Shown here: piece by piece, positions 21,589-30,606 of the stretch
Position numbering within the stretch: the first letter of the stretch is position 1
How the letters are laid out: every line of letters begins with the position of its first letter
Assembly (NCBI RefSeq): GCF_016919705.1
Contig: NZ_CP070371.1
Span: 897,501-961,500, forward strand
Reading direction: 5' to 3'
Source of the DNA: Paracoccus methylovorus
GTDB taxonomy: Bacteria > Pseudomonadota > Alphaproteobacteria > Rhodobacterales > Rhodobacteraceae
DNA length: 64,000 bases
Notes under the pieces: model-generated
Databases searched by the model: none
The model's input: only the letters and a program-made list of their open reading frames with translations
What the model was told of the DNA's origin: nothing
Program-made: the position numbers and the translations under genes

Positions 21589-22503
21589 ATGGCCAATCTA
21601 AGCTGGGACGATCTGCAATTCTTTTTGGCGGTTGTGCGGGAAGGCCAGCTTTCGCGGGCGGCACGGCATCTGGGCACCTCGCATGTCACCGTCTCGCGCC
21701 GCATCGACCGGCTGGAGCAGGCGCTGAATACCCGCCTGTTCGAACGAAACCCGCGCGGCTATGAACCCACCCCTGCCGGCCAGCGCCTGATCGAAGCGGC
21801 CGAGCGCATGGAAGAGGCCGCCGGGCTGATCCCGCTGGACCAACGTGCCGCGCCTGACCAGAAACGGCCCTTGCGGCTGGCGATGCCCGAGGGATTCGCC
21901 AGCCTGTTTTCGACCCATCTGCTGCCGGCCTTCATCGCCCGCTTTCCGCTGATCTCGCTGGAACTCATCACCATGCCACAGGTGCTGTCGCTGTCCCGGC
22001 GCGAGGCGGATATCTCGATCACGCTGGACCCCGTCAGCAGCGGCCCCTATCGCTCTGATCCGCTGGTGGATTATACGCTGCATCTTTACGCCACGCGCGA
22101 CCATCTGCGCAGCCTCTCCCCGATCACCAGCCCCGAGGATCTGCGCCAGCAACGCTTTATCGGCTATATCGAGGAGATGATCTTTGCCCCCGGCCTCGAC
22201 TATCTGGGCGAGATCCACCCCGCGATCCGGGCCAGCGTGAAAAGCTCCAGCATCTTCAATCAACTGGCGGCGGTGCGCAACGGGCTGGGGATCGGCGTCC
22301 TGCCCTGGTATATCGCCGGGAAATATCCCGAATTGCAGATTGTGCTGCCCGAGTTGCGCCTGACCCGGACCTATTGGCTGACCTGCCACCGCGATCTGCG
22401 CATGATGCAATGGGTGCGGGCGGTCATCAGCTTTCTGTCCGCAAACCTGGCCGAGCGCGGCCATGAACTGTCCCGCCCGCCCGATCATGCCGGACCGGGT
22501 TGA
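21589..22503 (+). CDS. LysR-family transcriptional regulator, divergent from the ABC operon
   Basis: 304-residue LysR regulator. The N-terminal HTH is LSWDDLQFFLAVVREGQLSRAARHLGTSHVTVSRRIDRLEQAL. The effector domain contains LRLAMPEGFASLF and VRNGLGIGVLPWYIAG. The start ATG has no clear Shine-Dalgarno site, but HTH alignment leaves no later option. The 193-base divergent gap to the binding-protein gene makes it the probable local regulator of that operon. Confidence 0.88.
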   Translation: MANLSWDDLQFFLAVVREGQLSRAARHLGTSHVTVSRRIDRLEQALNTRLFERNPRGYEPTPAGQRLIEAAERMEEAAGLIPLDQRAAPDQKRPLRLAMPEGFASLFSTHLLPAFIARFPLISLELITMPQVLSLSRREADISITLDPVSSGPYRSDPLVDYTLHLYATRDHLRSLSPITSPEDLRQQRFIGYIEEMIFAPGLDYLGEIHPAIRASVKSSSIFNQLAAVRNGLGIGVLPWYIAGKYPELQIVLPELRLTRTYWLTCHRDLRMMQWVRAVISFLSANLAERGHELSRPPDHAGPG

Positions 22504-22620
22504 AGCCGCAGGACGGATTTTCGCCGCCCGGTGGCGGCGGCATAAAAGCTCTCTGGCGCATTGCCCCTGTGCGGTGGGATAGTCATCCCGAACCGCCATG
22601 TCGAACCAGGGAATTTGCCG

Positions 22621-23295
22621 ATGCGCTATTTCGATTTCAGTTCCTGGCAGGGGATTCTGACCACGCTTCTGGGCCTTGCGATGTTCACGCTGATTGGCGT
22701 GGGCATCCGGGTGCTGATGCTGCTGACGATCCAGCAGCGCCAGCAGCGCATGAATCGCCAGATCAACGAACGGCTGCGCACGCTGATTGCGGCTTATAAG
22801 GTTCTTGGCGGCTCTTTCACCGGGGAACTGCTGGTCGATCCCACTCATCTGCGCGACCTGCGCCAACGGATACAGGATGAGGCTGCCGAAGAAGCTGCCG
22901 GCTCGGACCGCGCCCGGCGCATTCGCGACGCGGTCGAGGCATCGCTGTCCGACATCATCCTGCTGGGCACCGAGGAACAGGTCCGCCTTGCCAGCCATGC
23001 CGCGACCGAGATGGCCGCGGGCCGGCCGATCCACACCGCCGAACTGGTGGTCTCGCTACGCGACTTCATCCGCAAGGCGCTGGATCTGGCACCTGTGCCC
23101 GGTGATGTCAGCATCCCATCGCAAGGACCGGCACGCCAGCAGGGTGGATCGTCCCGAAGTGGGCGAGGCGAAGCCGGCGGCAAGGGCGGTGGCGCAGGAG
23201 GCGGTGGTGGCGGTGGCATGGGAGGAGGAATGGGCGGCGGCGGAATGGGCATGGGAATGGGGCTTGGCCGCCATGCCGACGACGCCCAACGCTAA
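22621..23295 (+). CDS. Uncharacterised single-pass membrane protein with Gly/Met-rich tail
   Basis: I do not recognise this 224-residue protein. It has one N-terminal membrane segment (about residues 11-37, ILTTLLGLAMFTLIGVGIRV). A charged, probably alpha-helical cytoplasmic part of about 120 residues follows (IQQRQQRMNRQINERLRTLI; RRIRDAVEASLSDIILLGTEEQVRLA). The tail from about residue 180 is almost only Gly, Met and Ala, and may be disordered. The ATG at 22621 has AGGGA upstream. It is followed 69 bases later by another membrane protein on the same strand, and the two are probably co-transcribed. Confidence 0.75.
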   Translation: MRYFDFSSWQGILTTLLGLAMFTLIGVGIRVLMLLTIQQRQQRMNRQINERLRTLIAAYKVLGGSFTGELLVDPTHLRDLRQRIQDEAAEEAAGSDRARRIRDAVEASLSDIILLGTEEQVRLASHAATEMAAGRPIHTAELVVSLRDFIRKALDLAPVPGDVSIPSQGPARQQGGSSRSGRGEAGGKGGGAGGGGGGGMGGGMGGGGMGMGMGLGRHADDAQR

Positions 23296-23364
23296 GACCC
23301 GGCTCGCCGTCCTTTCCGGCACAGGCGGCTTGCGGTGCGGGGGCGATCCTGCAATCCTGCCGCA

Positions 23365-24693
23365 ATGACCGGGGATCTGCATATTCTGCGCCAGCATGTC
23401 CTGCTTTCCGCGCGGCTGTTTCGGAACTACGGCGCGGCGCTGGCCGCCACCTGGATGGCCGGCACCCTCCTTGGCATGCTTTTGATGATGCTGGCGGTCG
23501 AGATCGGTTTTGCCAACCGTCTGGCGGGGTTGATCGCACTGGTGCCGGTGATCCTGCTGCAACTGGTGGTGTTTGTCGCCATGTTCGTCATCCTGCGAGA
23601 CGGCTTGCCGTTGCTGCGGTTCAAGGCCAGCCGCCACAGCGTTGCGTCCGCGCCCGGACAGGATGACAACGGCGCCGGTGCGGGGGTCGGCGTATTGGCG
23701 GCCGCGCTGATGGCCGTTCTGATCCCCTTTTACGGCTACTATGCCGGCTGGGGATTGCTGGGAAACACGCTGCGGGACTATTCCAAGGCTTTCCTTGCGG
23801 CCTCGATGGAAAGGATCGACTTTTCCGACGTTCCTGCCGAGCCGCTGCCGACCGCGCTGGAGGTAGACAGCACCCTGTGGGTCGTGGCCGCAGTGCTGCT
23901 GATCTGGGCGGTCCGGCGCAGCGCCAAGGCCCTGCACAAGCGCAGCGGGGCCGGGATCTGGCCGCTGCTGGTGGTTGCCTGCGACGCAAGCTGGGCGGTG
24001 CTGGGCCTTTATGTGATCTCGGGCTGGCAGGCGGGATTCGTCGAATGGCTGGCCCGGCTGCCTTCGCCTGACGAATTATGGCAAAACCTGTTCCCGCCCG
24101 CCTCGGCCCAGGTTGTGGATGCCGCGGCGCGTCCGGTGGACTGGCCGCCGGTCTTTCGGGCCGGGCCTTGGTTCAAGTCCTTGTTCTGGTATGCCTTGTT
24201 GCCGCTGGTCTGGTTCAATCTTGGCGCCATCGTCTATGGCCACGACCTGAACCTGATGGCCGAGGGCACGCGGCGTTCGGCCGGCACGGTGGTCGACCGC
24301 TGGCAGGCGCTTCCCAAGCCGCTGACCGACTTTATCGGCCATTTCTGGGCAGGGCTGGTCAAGCGATGGCATGCCGTGATGAACGGCGTGCTGTTGGCCG
24401 GATCGGCAGGATTCGCATTGACCGTATCGGTGCTGGTGCTGTGGCGGCTGGCGGACTGGGCCGGACGCTGGGCCTGGGTCGGGCTGGCGGAACTGATCGG
24501 GCCGCAGGATCTGCCGGTCTGGCAGGTCGCGCAATATCCGCTGAACCTGCTTTTCGGCGCACCGGGCCAGCCGCAGGACGGAGTGCTGGTCTGCGTCATG
24601 CAGTTCTGCATTCTCGCCGCCGGGCTGGAGCTGGCCGGACGGGCGCAAAGGGACAAGAAGGCGGCTATGGCAGAGTCCGCAGCACCGGCGTGA
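23365..24693 (+). CDS. Uncharacterised polytopic membrane protein
   Basis: 442-residue protein with no family I recognise. It has two clear helices near the N-terminus (about 25-85), one around 110-130, one around 165-180, and more at about 200, 275 and 340-370. Between these lie soluble stretches rich in Trp and Pro. The ATG at 23365 is the first plausible start; no strong ribosome site is seen. Its 3' end overlaps the convergent gene at 24665 by 29 bases. It is probably in one unit with the Gly-rich protein upstream. Confidence 0.72.
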   Translation: MTGDLHILRQHVLLSARLFRNYGAALAATWMAGTLLGMLLMMLAVEIGFANRLAGLIALVPVILLQLVVFVAMFVILRDGLPLLRFKASRHSVASAPGQDDNGAGAGVGVLAAALMAVLIPFYGYYAGWGLLGNTLRDYSKAFLAASMERIDFSDVPAEPLPTALEVDSTLWVVAAVLLIWAVRRSAKALHKRSGAGIWPLLVVACDASWAVLGLYVISGWQAGFVEWLARLPSPDELWQNLFPPASAQVVDAAARPVDWPPVFRAGPWFKSLFWYALLPLVWFNLGAIVYGHDLNLMAEGTRRSAGTVVDRWQALPKPLTDFIGHFWAGLVKRWHAVMNGVLLAGSAGFALTVSVLVLWRLADWAGRWAWVGLAELIGPQDLPVWQVAQYPLNLLFGAPGQPQDGVLVCVMQFCILAAGLELAGRAQRDKKAAMAESAAPA

Positions 24694-25216
24694 CCTGAAA
24701 CTCCAGCGCATCGGGCCGCGTTCCCAAGGCCGAAACACGCAGCCTTGCCCCCCTCAGCAATTCAGCCGGCACCAGGAAAATCTGGTCAGAGAAAATCTCT
24801 TGCCCCTCTGCCGGGGCGTCATAGGGGGCGGGGATGCAGCGCCCCATGTTCTGGCCGTCCGGAGAGATGGTCTTGATCGCGCCATCGGTATTGGCACTCA
24901 ACAGTGGCTGCCAGATCCGGCCGGTTCCGTCCTGCAAGGTGACATCGCAACTGATCCAGTCCTGCCGCGCAGTCTCATCCCCGCGCAGCGCCAGCCGCAC
25001 GAGGATAAGCGCCCGCTCGGGCCGGTCGGGCGCTGTCGCTGCCCAGACCTGGGCCACGCGCGCATGGACGCCATGCAGCCCTGCCCCTGACGTATCCGCC
25101 GCAGTCACGTTCCATTCCCGGGCGCGGCGCAGGTCGGCGATCTCGGTCCGCGCGCCGATCCCTGCCGTCACCAGCAAAAACACCGCGGCAAGGATGGTCC
25201 AGACAAGGTGCTTCAT
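24665..25216 (-). CDS. Uncharacterised membrane-anchored or exported protein
   Basis: 183-residue protein starting MKHLVWTILAAVFLLVTAG, an uncleaved anchor or signal peptide, followed by a soluble domain. The pattern (beta-strand-rich, RLALRGDETARQDWISCDVTLQDG; FLVPAELLRGARLRVSA) suggests a periplasmic beta-sandwich. No family recognised. The ATG overlaps the stop of the upstream gene (ATGA), so it is the third member of a coupled three-gene unit. Confidence 0.7.
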   Translation of the reverse strand: MKHLVWTILAAVFLLVTAGIGARTEIADLRRAREWNVTAADTSGAGLHGVHARVAQVWAATAPDRPERALILVRLALRGDETARQDWISCDVTLQDGTGRIWQPLLSANTDGAIKTISPDGQNMGRCIPAPYDAPAEGQEIFSDQIFLVPAELLRGARLRVSALGTRPDALEFQVTPVLRTLP

Positions 25217-25761
25217 GGGTCGAACCGGATAAGCGGTTGCCTGTCGTCAGGCAGGTTGGGTGGGGCAAGATGCAAGGCGCTGTCGAGAATCGCGGTGAAG
25301 CTGTTGGTCAGCACCAACTCGCCGCCCGTGACCTCGTCTGGCGGCAGTTCGAAAATGGCAATGCCACGATCCGTCAGCCCCGGCTGGAACCAGCGGCTGT
25401 CCAGCCCGTCGGGAACGTCACGGGCGCGCCAGGACAGGGCATAGTTGCGCCCACTCGTCCCGCGCCAATAGGCGTGGAGGCGCTGCGAAGCGATTGTTGC
25501 TTCGGCCTCGATCTCGGCGATCAGGAACACGCCGCCCGTGTCGCGGACCAGATCGCTGCCGTATCGGGAAAAGGCAATGCGATCGGTAAGCCGGATGGTG
25601 GTGAAACTGGCGCGGAAACTGCGCGCCTCACCCATTTCTCCCGCCGCGACATGGCTGCGAAACGGCTGTATGACGCTGTTGTAATCCGGCGCAGTCTGCA
25701 TCATCGCCCCCAGCAGGGCCCCACCGGAAAGCAGGGTGACGATGCTGGCCGCGCGGATCAC
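25213..25761 (-). CDS. Uncharacterised exported protein, middle gene of coupled trio
   Basis: 182-residue protein of unknown function. A hydrophobic N-terminus (IRAASIVTLLSGGALLGAMM) precedes a soluble part with ARSFRASFTTIRLTDRI and FELPPDEVTGGELVLTN. The start is taken as GTG at 25761, which overlaps the upstream stop (GTGA) and has GGAGG 8 bases before it. The longer ATG reading from 25815 lacks this site. Its size and layout resemble the neighbours on both sides, suggesting one complex or pathway (inference). Confidence 0.68.
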   Translation of the reverse strand: MIRAASIVTLLSGGALLGAMMQTAPDYNSVIQPFRSHVAAGEMGEARSFRASFTTIRLTDRIAFSRYGSDLVRDTGGVFLIAEIEAEATIASQRLHAYWRGTSGRNYALSWRARDVPDGLDSRWFQPGLTDRGIAIFELPPDEVTGGELVLTNSFTAILDSALHLAPPNLPDDRQPLIRFDP

Positions 25762-26333
25762 GACGAGTCCTCCAACGTCAAGGCCATGCGTGCAGCGGGC
25801 TGGAATTGCAGCCAACTGGATTGACCATAGAGGTTGTCCTTCAGCTTGAATGTTTGCCGATGGAACATCAGCGCAAGCGGCCCGGGTTGCCAGTCAGGCG
25901 GCACCTGCCAGATCAGAGTCACCTGCTCGGCCAGACGCGGATGCAATTGCGTCAGCGGCGCGTCATCGCGGTCCAGAATGACCTCCGGCTCGGGCAAGGC
26001 GACATCATTGATGGTCAGTTCGGGCGGATGGGGTGGAAAACCGAAAACGGCGGTCTGGCTTTCGCCGGTCAGGTTCAACAGTCGGACCTGCATCAGTAAA
26101 CGCGCCGGTTGCCCGTCCTGCGCGGGCGGTGCAAGGATCAGGGACAGCGGGGTCAATTCGACCCGGCCCAGATCGACCGATTGTCCGGGCACGATCAGCG
26201 GCGGGTCTTTGGGCGCTCGCGCGTCCTCGACCTTCAGCCACAGGCCGAACAGCAGCGCGGCGGCGACCCCGGCCGAAGTGACCAGACGCACCCTCAGACG
26301 CCGCAGCAATAAGGCAGCTCGCTTTTCCGTCAT
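25758..26333 (-). CDS. Uncharacterised membrane-anchored protein, first gene of coupled trio
   Basis: 191-residue protein with a basic N-terminus (MTEKRAALLLRRLRVRL), one membrane segment (about residues 18-38) and a soluble domain. That domain is beta-rich with GRVELTPLSLILAPPAQDG and LLMQVRLLNLTGESQ, which could be an extracytoplasmic immunoglobulin-like fold. The function is not recognised. Start ATG at 26333; a reading to 26486 adds an unlikely Cys/Arg-rich leader. Confidence 0.68.
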   Translation of the reverse strand: MTEKRAALLLRRLRVRLVTSAGVAAALLFGLWLKVEDARAPKDPPLIVPGQSVDLGRVELTPLSLILAPPAQDGQPARLLMQVRLLNLTGESQTAVFGFPPHPPELTINDVALPEPEVILDRDDAPLTQLHPRLAEQVTLIWQVPPDWQPGPLALMFHRQTFKLKDNLYGQSSWLQFQPAARMALTLEDSS

Positions 26334-26578
26334 GGGCGAATTAACGCCCCGCCTTGACGCCGGCACAAGATCCGCCCCGGCCGCATCGGCGGAATTCAGC
26401 CGCAATGGGCAACCAACGAATGCCCTCGCGCTTTTGCAATCAAGCAAGCGCAGGGCAAGCCGCAATTCGCACCTCAACAGCGACATGGACGTGTTTCATC
26501 CATCGGCTATCCTTGTTGTGTGGGGTCCGGTGGTCCTTGTCGGCACCCTGCTCCGATATGTTCCGATGGAAGATTGAA

Positions 26579-28051
26579 ATGCCGCAGCAGAAAACCATGG
26601 TTTCCGCACCGGAGCTGACGCTGGACCTGACGCCCGATGCGGCCGCGATGCTGTGCGCGACGGATCTGCTGCCAGCCGGGCCGGCAGCCATCGCGGTCCA
26701 CACCACCTATTTCGACACCCCCGCGCGAGATCTGGCCGCCGCCGGCTTTACGCTGCGCCTGTCGCAGATCGGGGACGAACGTATCCAGACCGTCTGTGCC
26801 ACCGGAGCAACCGCCGATCTGTTCGTGCTGCCAGAATGGCGCCAGACCGAGGCCGCCGCCCTGCCGGTGCTGGACGACCGCAGCCCGATTGCTGCGTTGC
26901 TGGGAGCAAGGATCGCGAATATCGGCCCGCAATTCAGTATTGTCACCACCCGGCGGACCTGGAACCTGCCATGGCAGGGCGCGGATATGGAACTGGTGCT
27001 GGATCAGGGAAAGATTATGGCCGCCGACCGGCGTTCCACCCGAGGCGAGGTCCGGCTTGCGTTGCGGGATGGACCACCGGGTGCTCTTTACGCCTTGGCA
27101 CGGCGGCTGAACGAGGTCGCACCGCTGCGCCTTGGTGTTCTGGACGAGGCCGAGCATGGTTTTCGCCTGCTTGGGCCGATGCTGCACATGGACAAGGCCA
27201 TTCCTGCCGCCCTGCACCGGGACATGACCGCAGTAGAGGGTTTTCCCCTGATCGCTGCCACGTGCCTGCGGCAGTTCCGGCTGAACGAACCGCTGATCGA
27301 CCCCGGCAATCCCGATGCCGTACATCAGGCACGAGTGGCCCTGCGCCGACTGCGTTCGGCCTTTTCCATCTTTCGACCCATGCTGCCGGATGAGGTGGCC
27401 AACCGGCTGACACAGGAGATTCGCTGGCTTGCCGGCATACTGGGCCAAGCGCGCGATCTGGACGTTTTGCGGCACCGCGGTGGGTCGGAAACGCTGTCTG
27501 CGCGGCTGGAACCGACCCGCGCGGCAGCCTATGCGCAGGCACGACTGGTGCTGGAATCGCACCGCACACGGCTGTTGATGCTTGATCTGGCAGAATATCT
27601 GGCCATTGGTCCGTGGACAACCCTACCTTCGGGCGCTGAGACGCGAGATCTGCCCTTGCGCGAATTCGCCTCTGCCGCGCTGGATCGCTTGCGCCGCAAG
27701 GTCAAGAAGGATCGTATCGATCTGGCCGATCTAGATGACAAGGCCCGACATGAGCTGAGAAAAGACGCGAAGAAATTGCGATATGCTGCGGAATTCTTTA
27801 TTCCTTTGTTCGCAGAAAGGTGTCGCAAGCGCCGGGCCGGTCGCTTCATTGACGCGCTTGGAAGGTTACAGGATCGCATGGGGCTACTGAACGATCTGGC
27901 GACCGCGCCGGAACTGGTCGCGCGGCTGGGCTTGGCCGACGATCCCGCAGCACGCGCGCTTTTGGGCACGGATCGCGACAAGCGTCGGCAGATCGAGGCC
28001 GCAGCAGAGGCGCATGAAGTCTTTGTCGATGCCAAGCGCTTTTGGCGATAG
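26579..28051 (+). CDS. CYTH-CHAD domain protein
   Basis: 490-residue protein with a CYTH-like domain (about residues 10-195) followed by a CHAD domain (about 210-480). CHAD is an alpha-helical domain with conserved His and basic residues that binds polyphosphate in characterised members. CHAD features: DAVHQARVALRRLRSAFSIFRPML, IRWLAGILGQARDLDVLR, KARHELRKDAKKLRYAAEFF and RLQDRMGLLNDLATA. The CYTH N-terminal signature ExExK is degenerate (ELTLD), so triphosphatase or cyclase activity is doubtful. The ATG at 26579 follows GGAAG. Convergent with alanine dehydrogenase. Confidence 0.88.
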   Translation: MPQQKTMVSAPELTLDLTPDAAAMLCATDLLPAGPAAIAVHTTYFDTPARDLAAAGFTLRLSQIGDERIQTVCATGATADLFVLPEWRQTEAAALPVLDDRSPIAALLGARIANIGPQFSIVTTRRTWNLPWQGADMELVLDQGKIMAADRRSTRGEVRLALRDGPPGALYALARRLNEVAPLRLGVLDEAEHGFRLLGPMLHMDKAIPAALHRDMTAVEGFPLIAATCLRQFRLNEPLIDPGNPDAVHQARVALRRLRSAFSIFRPMLPDEVANRLTQEIRWLAGILGQARDLDVLRHRGGSETLSARLEPTRAAAYAQARLVLESHRTRLLMLDLAEYLAIGPWTTLPSGAETRDLPLREFASAALDRLRRKVKKDRIDLADLDDKARHELRKDAKKLRYAAEFFIPLFAERCRKRRAGRFIDALGRLQDRMGLLNDLATAPELVARLGLADDPAARALLGTDRDKRRQIEAAAEAHEVFVDAKRFWR

Positions 28052-28084
28052 GGCGCAGTACCACAATTGCGCCCAGCGTCCGAG

Positions 28085-29203
28085 CTACCGGGCCAAAAGC
28101 TCGTCCGGGGTGATGGAGGCCAGCCCCAGCGCCTCGCCCACCGGCGGAGATGTCAGTCGTCCCTCATGCGTGGCAAGCCCTGCGCGCAGGTGCAGATCTT
28201 CGGCCAGCGCACGTCGCCAGCCCTTGTTGGCCAATGCCAGCAGGAAGGGCAGCGTCGCATTGCCAAGCGCCTGCGTCGAGGTTCGCGCCACTGCGCCCGG
28301 CATATTGGCGACGCAGTAATGGATCACACCGTCGACCTCATAGATCGGGTCCTGATGGGTGGTGGCGCGCGAGGTCTCAAAGCAGCCGCCCTGATCGATG
28401 GCGACATCCACTAGCACCGCGCCGCGCGGCATGGTCGCCAGTTGCGCCCGCGACACCAGCTTGGGGGCCGCCGCGCCGGGCACCAAAACGGCGCCGACGA
28501 CCATATCCGCCCTCTGGATCAACTCGGCGGTCGCAGCGGCACTGGCGTGCTGGGTGGTCAGCTTGCCCATGAAGGTATCGTCCAACCAAGACAGTCGCGG
28601 CAATGAGCGGTCCACCACCGTCACATGCGCGCCCATACCGACAGCAACCCGCGCCGCCGCCGCGCCGACGACACCGCCGCCGATGATCAGCACATTGGCC
28701 GGCCTGACCCCGGGCACCCCACCCAACAGCACGCCGCGTCCACCATTGGCCTTTTGCAACGCCCATGCGCCGACCTGGGGCGCAAGCCGCCCGGCAACCT
28801 CGGACATTGGCGCCAGCAGCGGCAAGCCGCCACGCGCGTCGGTCACCGTCTCATAAGCAATGGCGGTCACGCCGGATTCCAGCAGGTCGCGCGTCTGCGC
28901 CGGATCGGGCGCCAGATGCAGATAGGTGAACAGCACCTGCCCCCGCCGCAGCATGGCGCGCTCGGCCGGCTGCGGTTCCTTGACCTTTACGATCAGTTCG
29001 GCCTCGGCAAAGACCGCACCGGCATCGGGTGCCATCTGCGCGCCGGCAGCAAGGTAATCCTCATCCTCGAATCCCGCACCAAGCCCGGCGCCGGTTTCGA
29101 CCAGCACCTGATGGCCGTGCCCGATGGCTTCGGCAGCGGCGGCGGGTGTCAGACCGACGCGAAATTCCTGCGGCTTGATCTCCCTTGGGCAGCCGATCTT
29201 CAT
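28085..29203 (-). CDS. ald: Alanine dehydrogenase
   Basis: NAD-dependent interconversion of L-alanine with pyruvate and ammonium, 372 residues. N-terminal [20 protein letters not shown], substrate-binding [14 protein letters not shown], and the NAD fold [22 protein letters not shown] are typical. The C-terminal [20 protein letters not shown] also matches. The ATG at 29203 has GGGAGGAAAAGG upstream. Single gene, no regulator next to it. Confidence 0.95.
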   Translation of the reverse strand: MKIGCPREIKPQEFRVGLTPAAAAEAIGHGHQVLVETGAGLGAGFEDEDYLAAGAQMAPDAGAVFAEAELIVKVKEPQPAERAMLRRGQVLFTYLHLAPDPAQTRDLLESGVTAIAYETVTDARGGLPLLAPMSEVAGRLAPQVGAWALQKANGGRGVLLGGVPGVRPANVLIIGGGVVGAAAARVAVGMGAHVTVVDRSLPRLSWLDDTFMGKLTTQHASAAATAELIQRADMVVGAVLVPGAAAPKLVSRAQLATMPRGAVLVDVAIDQGGCFETSRATTHQDPIYEVDGVIHYCVANMPGAVARTSTQALGNATLPFLLALANKGWRRALAEDLHLRAGLATHEGRLTSPPVGEALGLASITPDELLAR

Positions 29204-29462
29204 TCCTTTTCCTCCCGCTGGGTTTTCAAGACTCCTGCCACCAGTCTGACAGTGCTGCTTTGCAAGGTGCTGCGAAACTGCCCCATGACAAAGCGGCATG
29301 ACGGAGCGGGACAGCCCTTATCCCCGAAAACTATCGAAGACTCTTTCGCCGTCAAGAACATCGCCTGTCATGGGACGGTCTTGCCGCGCCACCCGACCGG
29401 GCGGTTGCCCGCACCGCCGGCATGGTTATGCTGGGAACAGGGCAAAGACGGATGAGGACAGC

Positions 29463-30437
29463 ATGGGCCAACTGATCGACGGCGTCTGGCATGACGAATG
29501 GTATGATACCGAAAGCAGTGGCGGGCGTTTTCAGCGCAGCGTGACGGCATATCGCAACTGGATCACCCCGGACGGCAGCCCTGGGCTCAGCGGCAAGGGC
29601 GGCTTTGCGGCGGAAAGCGGGCGCTATCACCTTTATGTCTCCTATGCCTGCCCTTGGGCACACCGCACGCTGATCTATCGCGCGATCAAGGGGTTGGCCC
29701 AGCATATCGACGTCTCGGTCGTACATCCCGACATGCTGTCGGACGGCTGGACCTTTGCCCGCGATTTTCCGGGCGCGACCGGGGACCGGTTGTTCGGTCT
29801 GCCCTATCTGCGTGATCTTTATCTGAAGGTGGATCCAAAGGCTTCCGGCCGGGTGACGGTGCCGGTGCTTTGGGACAAGGCGCAGGGCACCATCGTCAGC
29901 AACGAAAGCGCCGAGATCCTCCGCATGCTCAACTCGGCTTTCGACGCGCTGACGGAAAATCGCGACGATTATTGCCCGCCCGACCTGCTGGAGCAGATAG
30001 ATGCGATGAACGACCGTATCTATGACCGGGTGAACAACGGCGTGTACAAAGCCGGTTTCGCCACCTCCCAAGCGGCCTATGACGAGGCGGTAGGGCCGCT
30101 TTTCGAAACGCTGGACTGGCTGGAGGGACATCTGGCCGCGCACCGTTACCTTTGCGGCGACCGCCTCACCGAGGCGGACTGGCGTCTGTTCACCACCATG
30201 GTCCGCTTTGATCCGGTCTATCACACGCATTTCAAATGCAATCGCCGGTGGTTGCGCGAATATCCCAACCTGTGGGCGTGGACGCGAGAGCTTTACCAAC
30301 GGCCGGAGGTGGCCGAGACGGTGGATTTCGACCATATCGTGCGCCATTACCACTATAGCCATGTCACGATAAATCCATATCGCATCATCCCGATCAATCC
30401 GCTGATCGATTGGCACGAACCCCACGGCAGAGGCTGA
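29463..30437 (+). CDS. Glutathionyl-hydroquinone reductase (Xi-class glutathione transferase)
   Basis: 324-residue enzyme of the YqjG/PcpF type that reduces glutathionyl-hydroquinones. The catalytic Cys63 lies in SYACPWAHRT. GSH-site residues are in TVPVLWDKAQGTIVSNESAEI and the C-terminal helical domain has CGDRLTEADWRLFTTMVRFDPVY. The ATG at 29463 follows TGAGGA. It is convergent with nothing and stands alone. Confidence 0.93.
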   Translation: MGQLIDGVWHDEWYDTESSGGRFQRSVTAYRNWITPDGSPGLSGKGGFAAESGRYHLYVSYACPWAHRTLIYRAIKGLAQHIDVSVVHPDMLSDGWTFARDFPGATGDRLFGLPYLRDLYLKVDPKASGRVTVPVLWDKAQGTIVSNESAEILRMLNSAFDALTENRDDYCPPDLLEQIDAMNDRIYDRVNNGVYKAGFATSQAAYDEAVGPLFETLDWLEGHLAAHRYLCGDRLTEADWRLFTTMVRFDPVYHTHFKCNRRWLREYPNLWAWTRELYQRPEVAETVDFDHIVRHYHYSHVTINPYRIIPINPLIDWHEPHGRG

Positions 30438-30606
30438 GACTGGCATCCACACCCTTCCCAAGAGTTTTTCTCAGGATGACTTGTTCGGCATTCGGCGTAT
30501 TCCTTTTCCCGCTGGCCCATCCGGGCCGATGATCTTGCCGCGATGCCCTTCCGGCCGCGCTGTGCCGTTCCGGACCCGCACCACGACAAAATGGCGAGGA
30601 AAGGTC

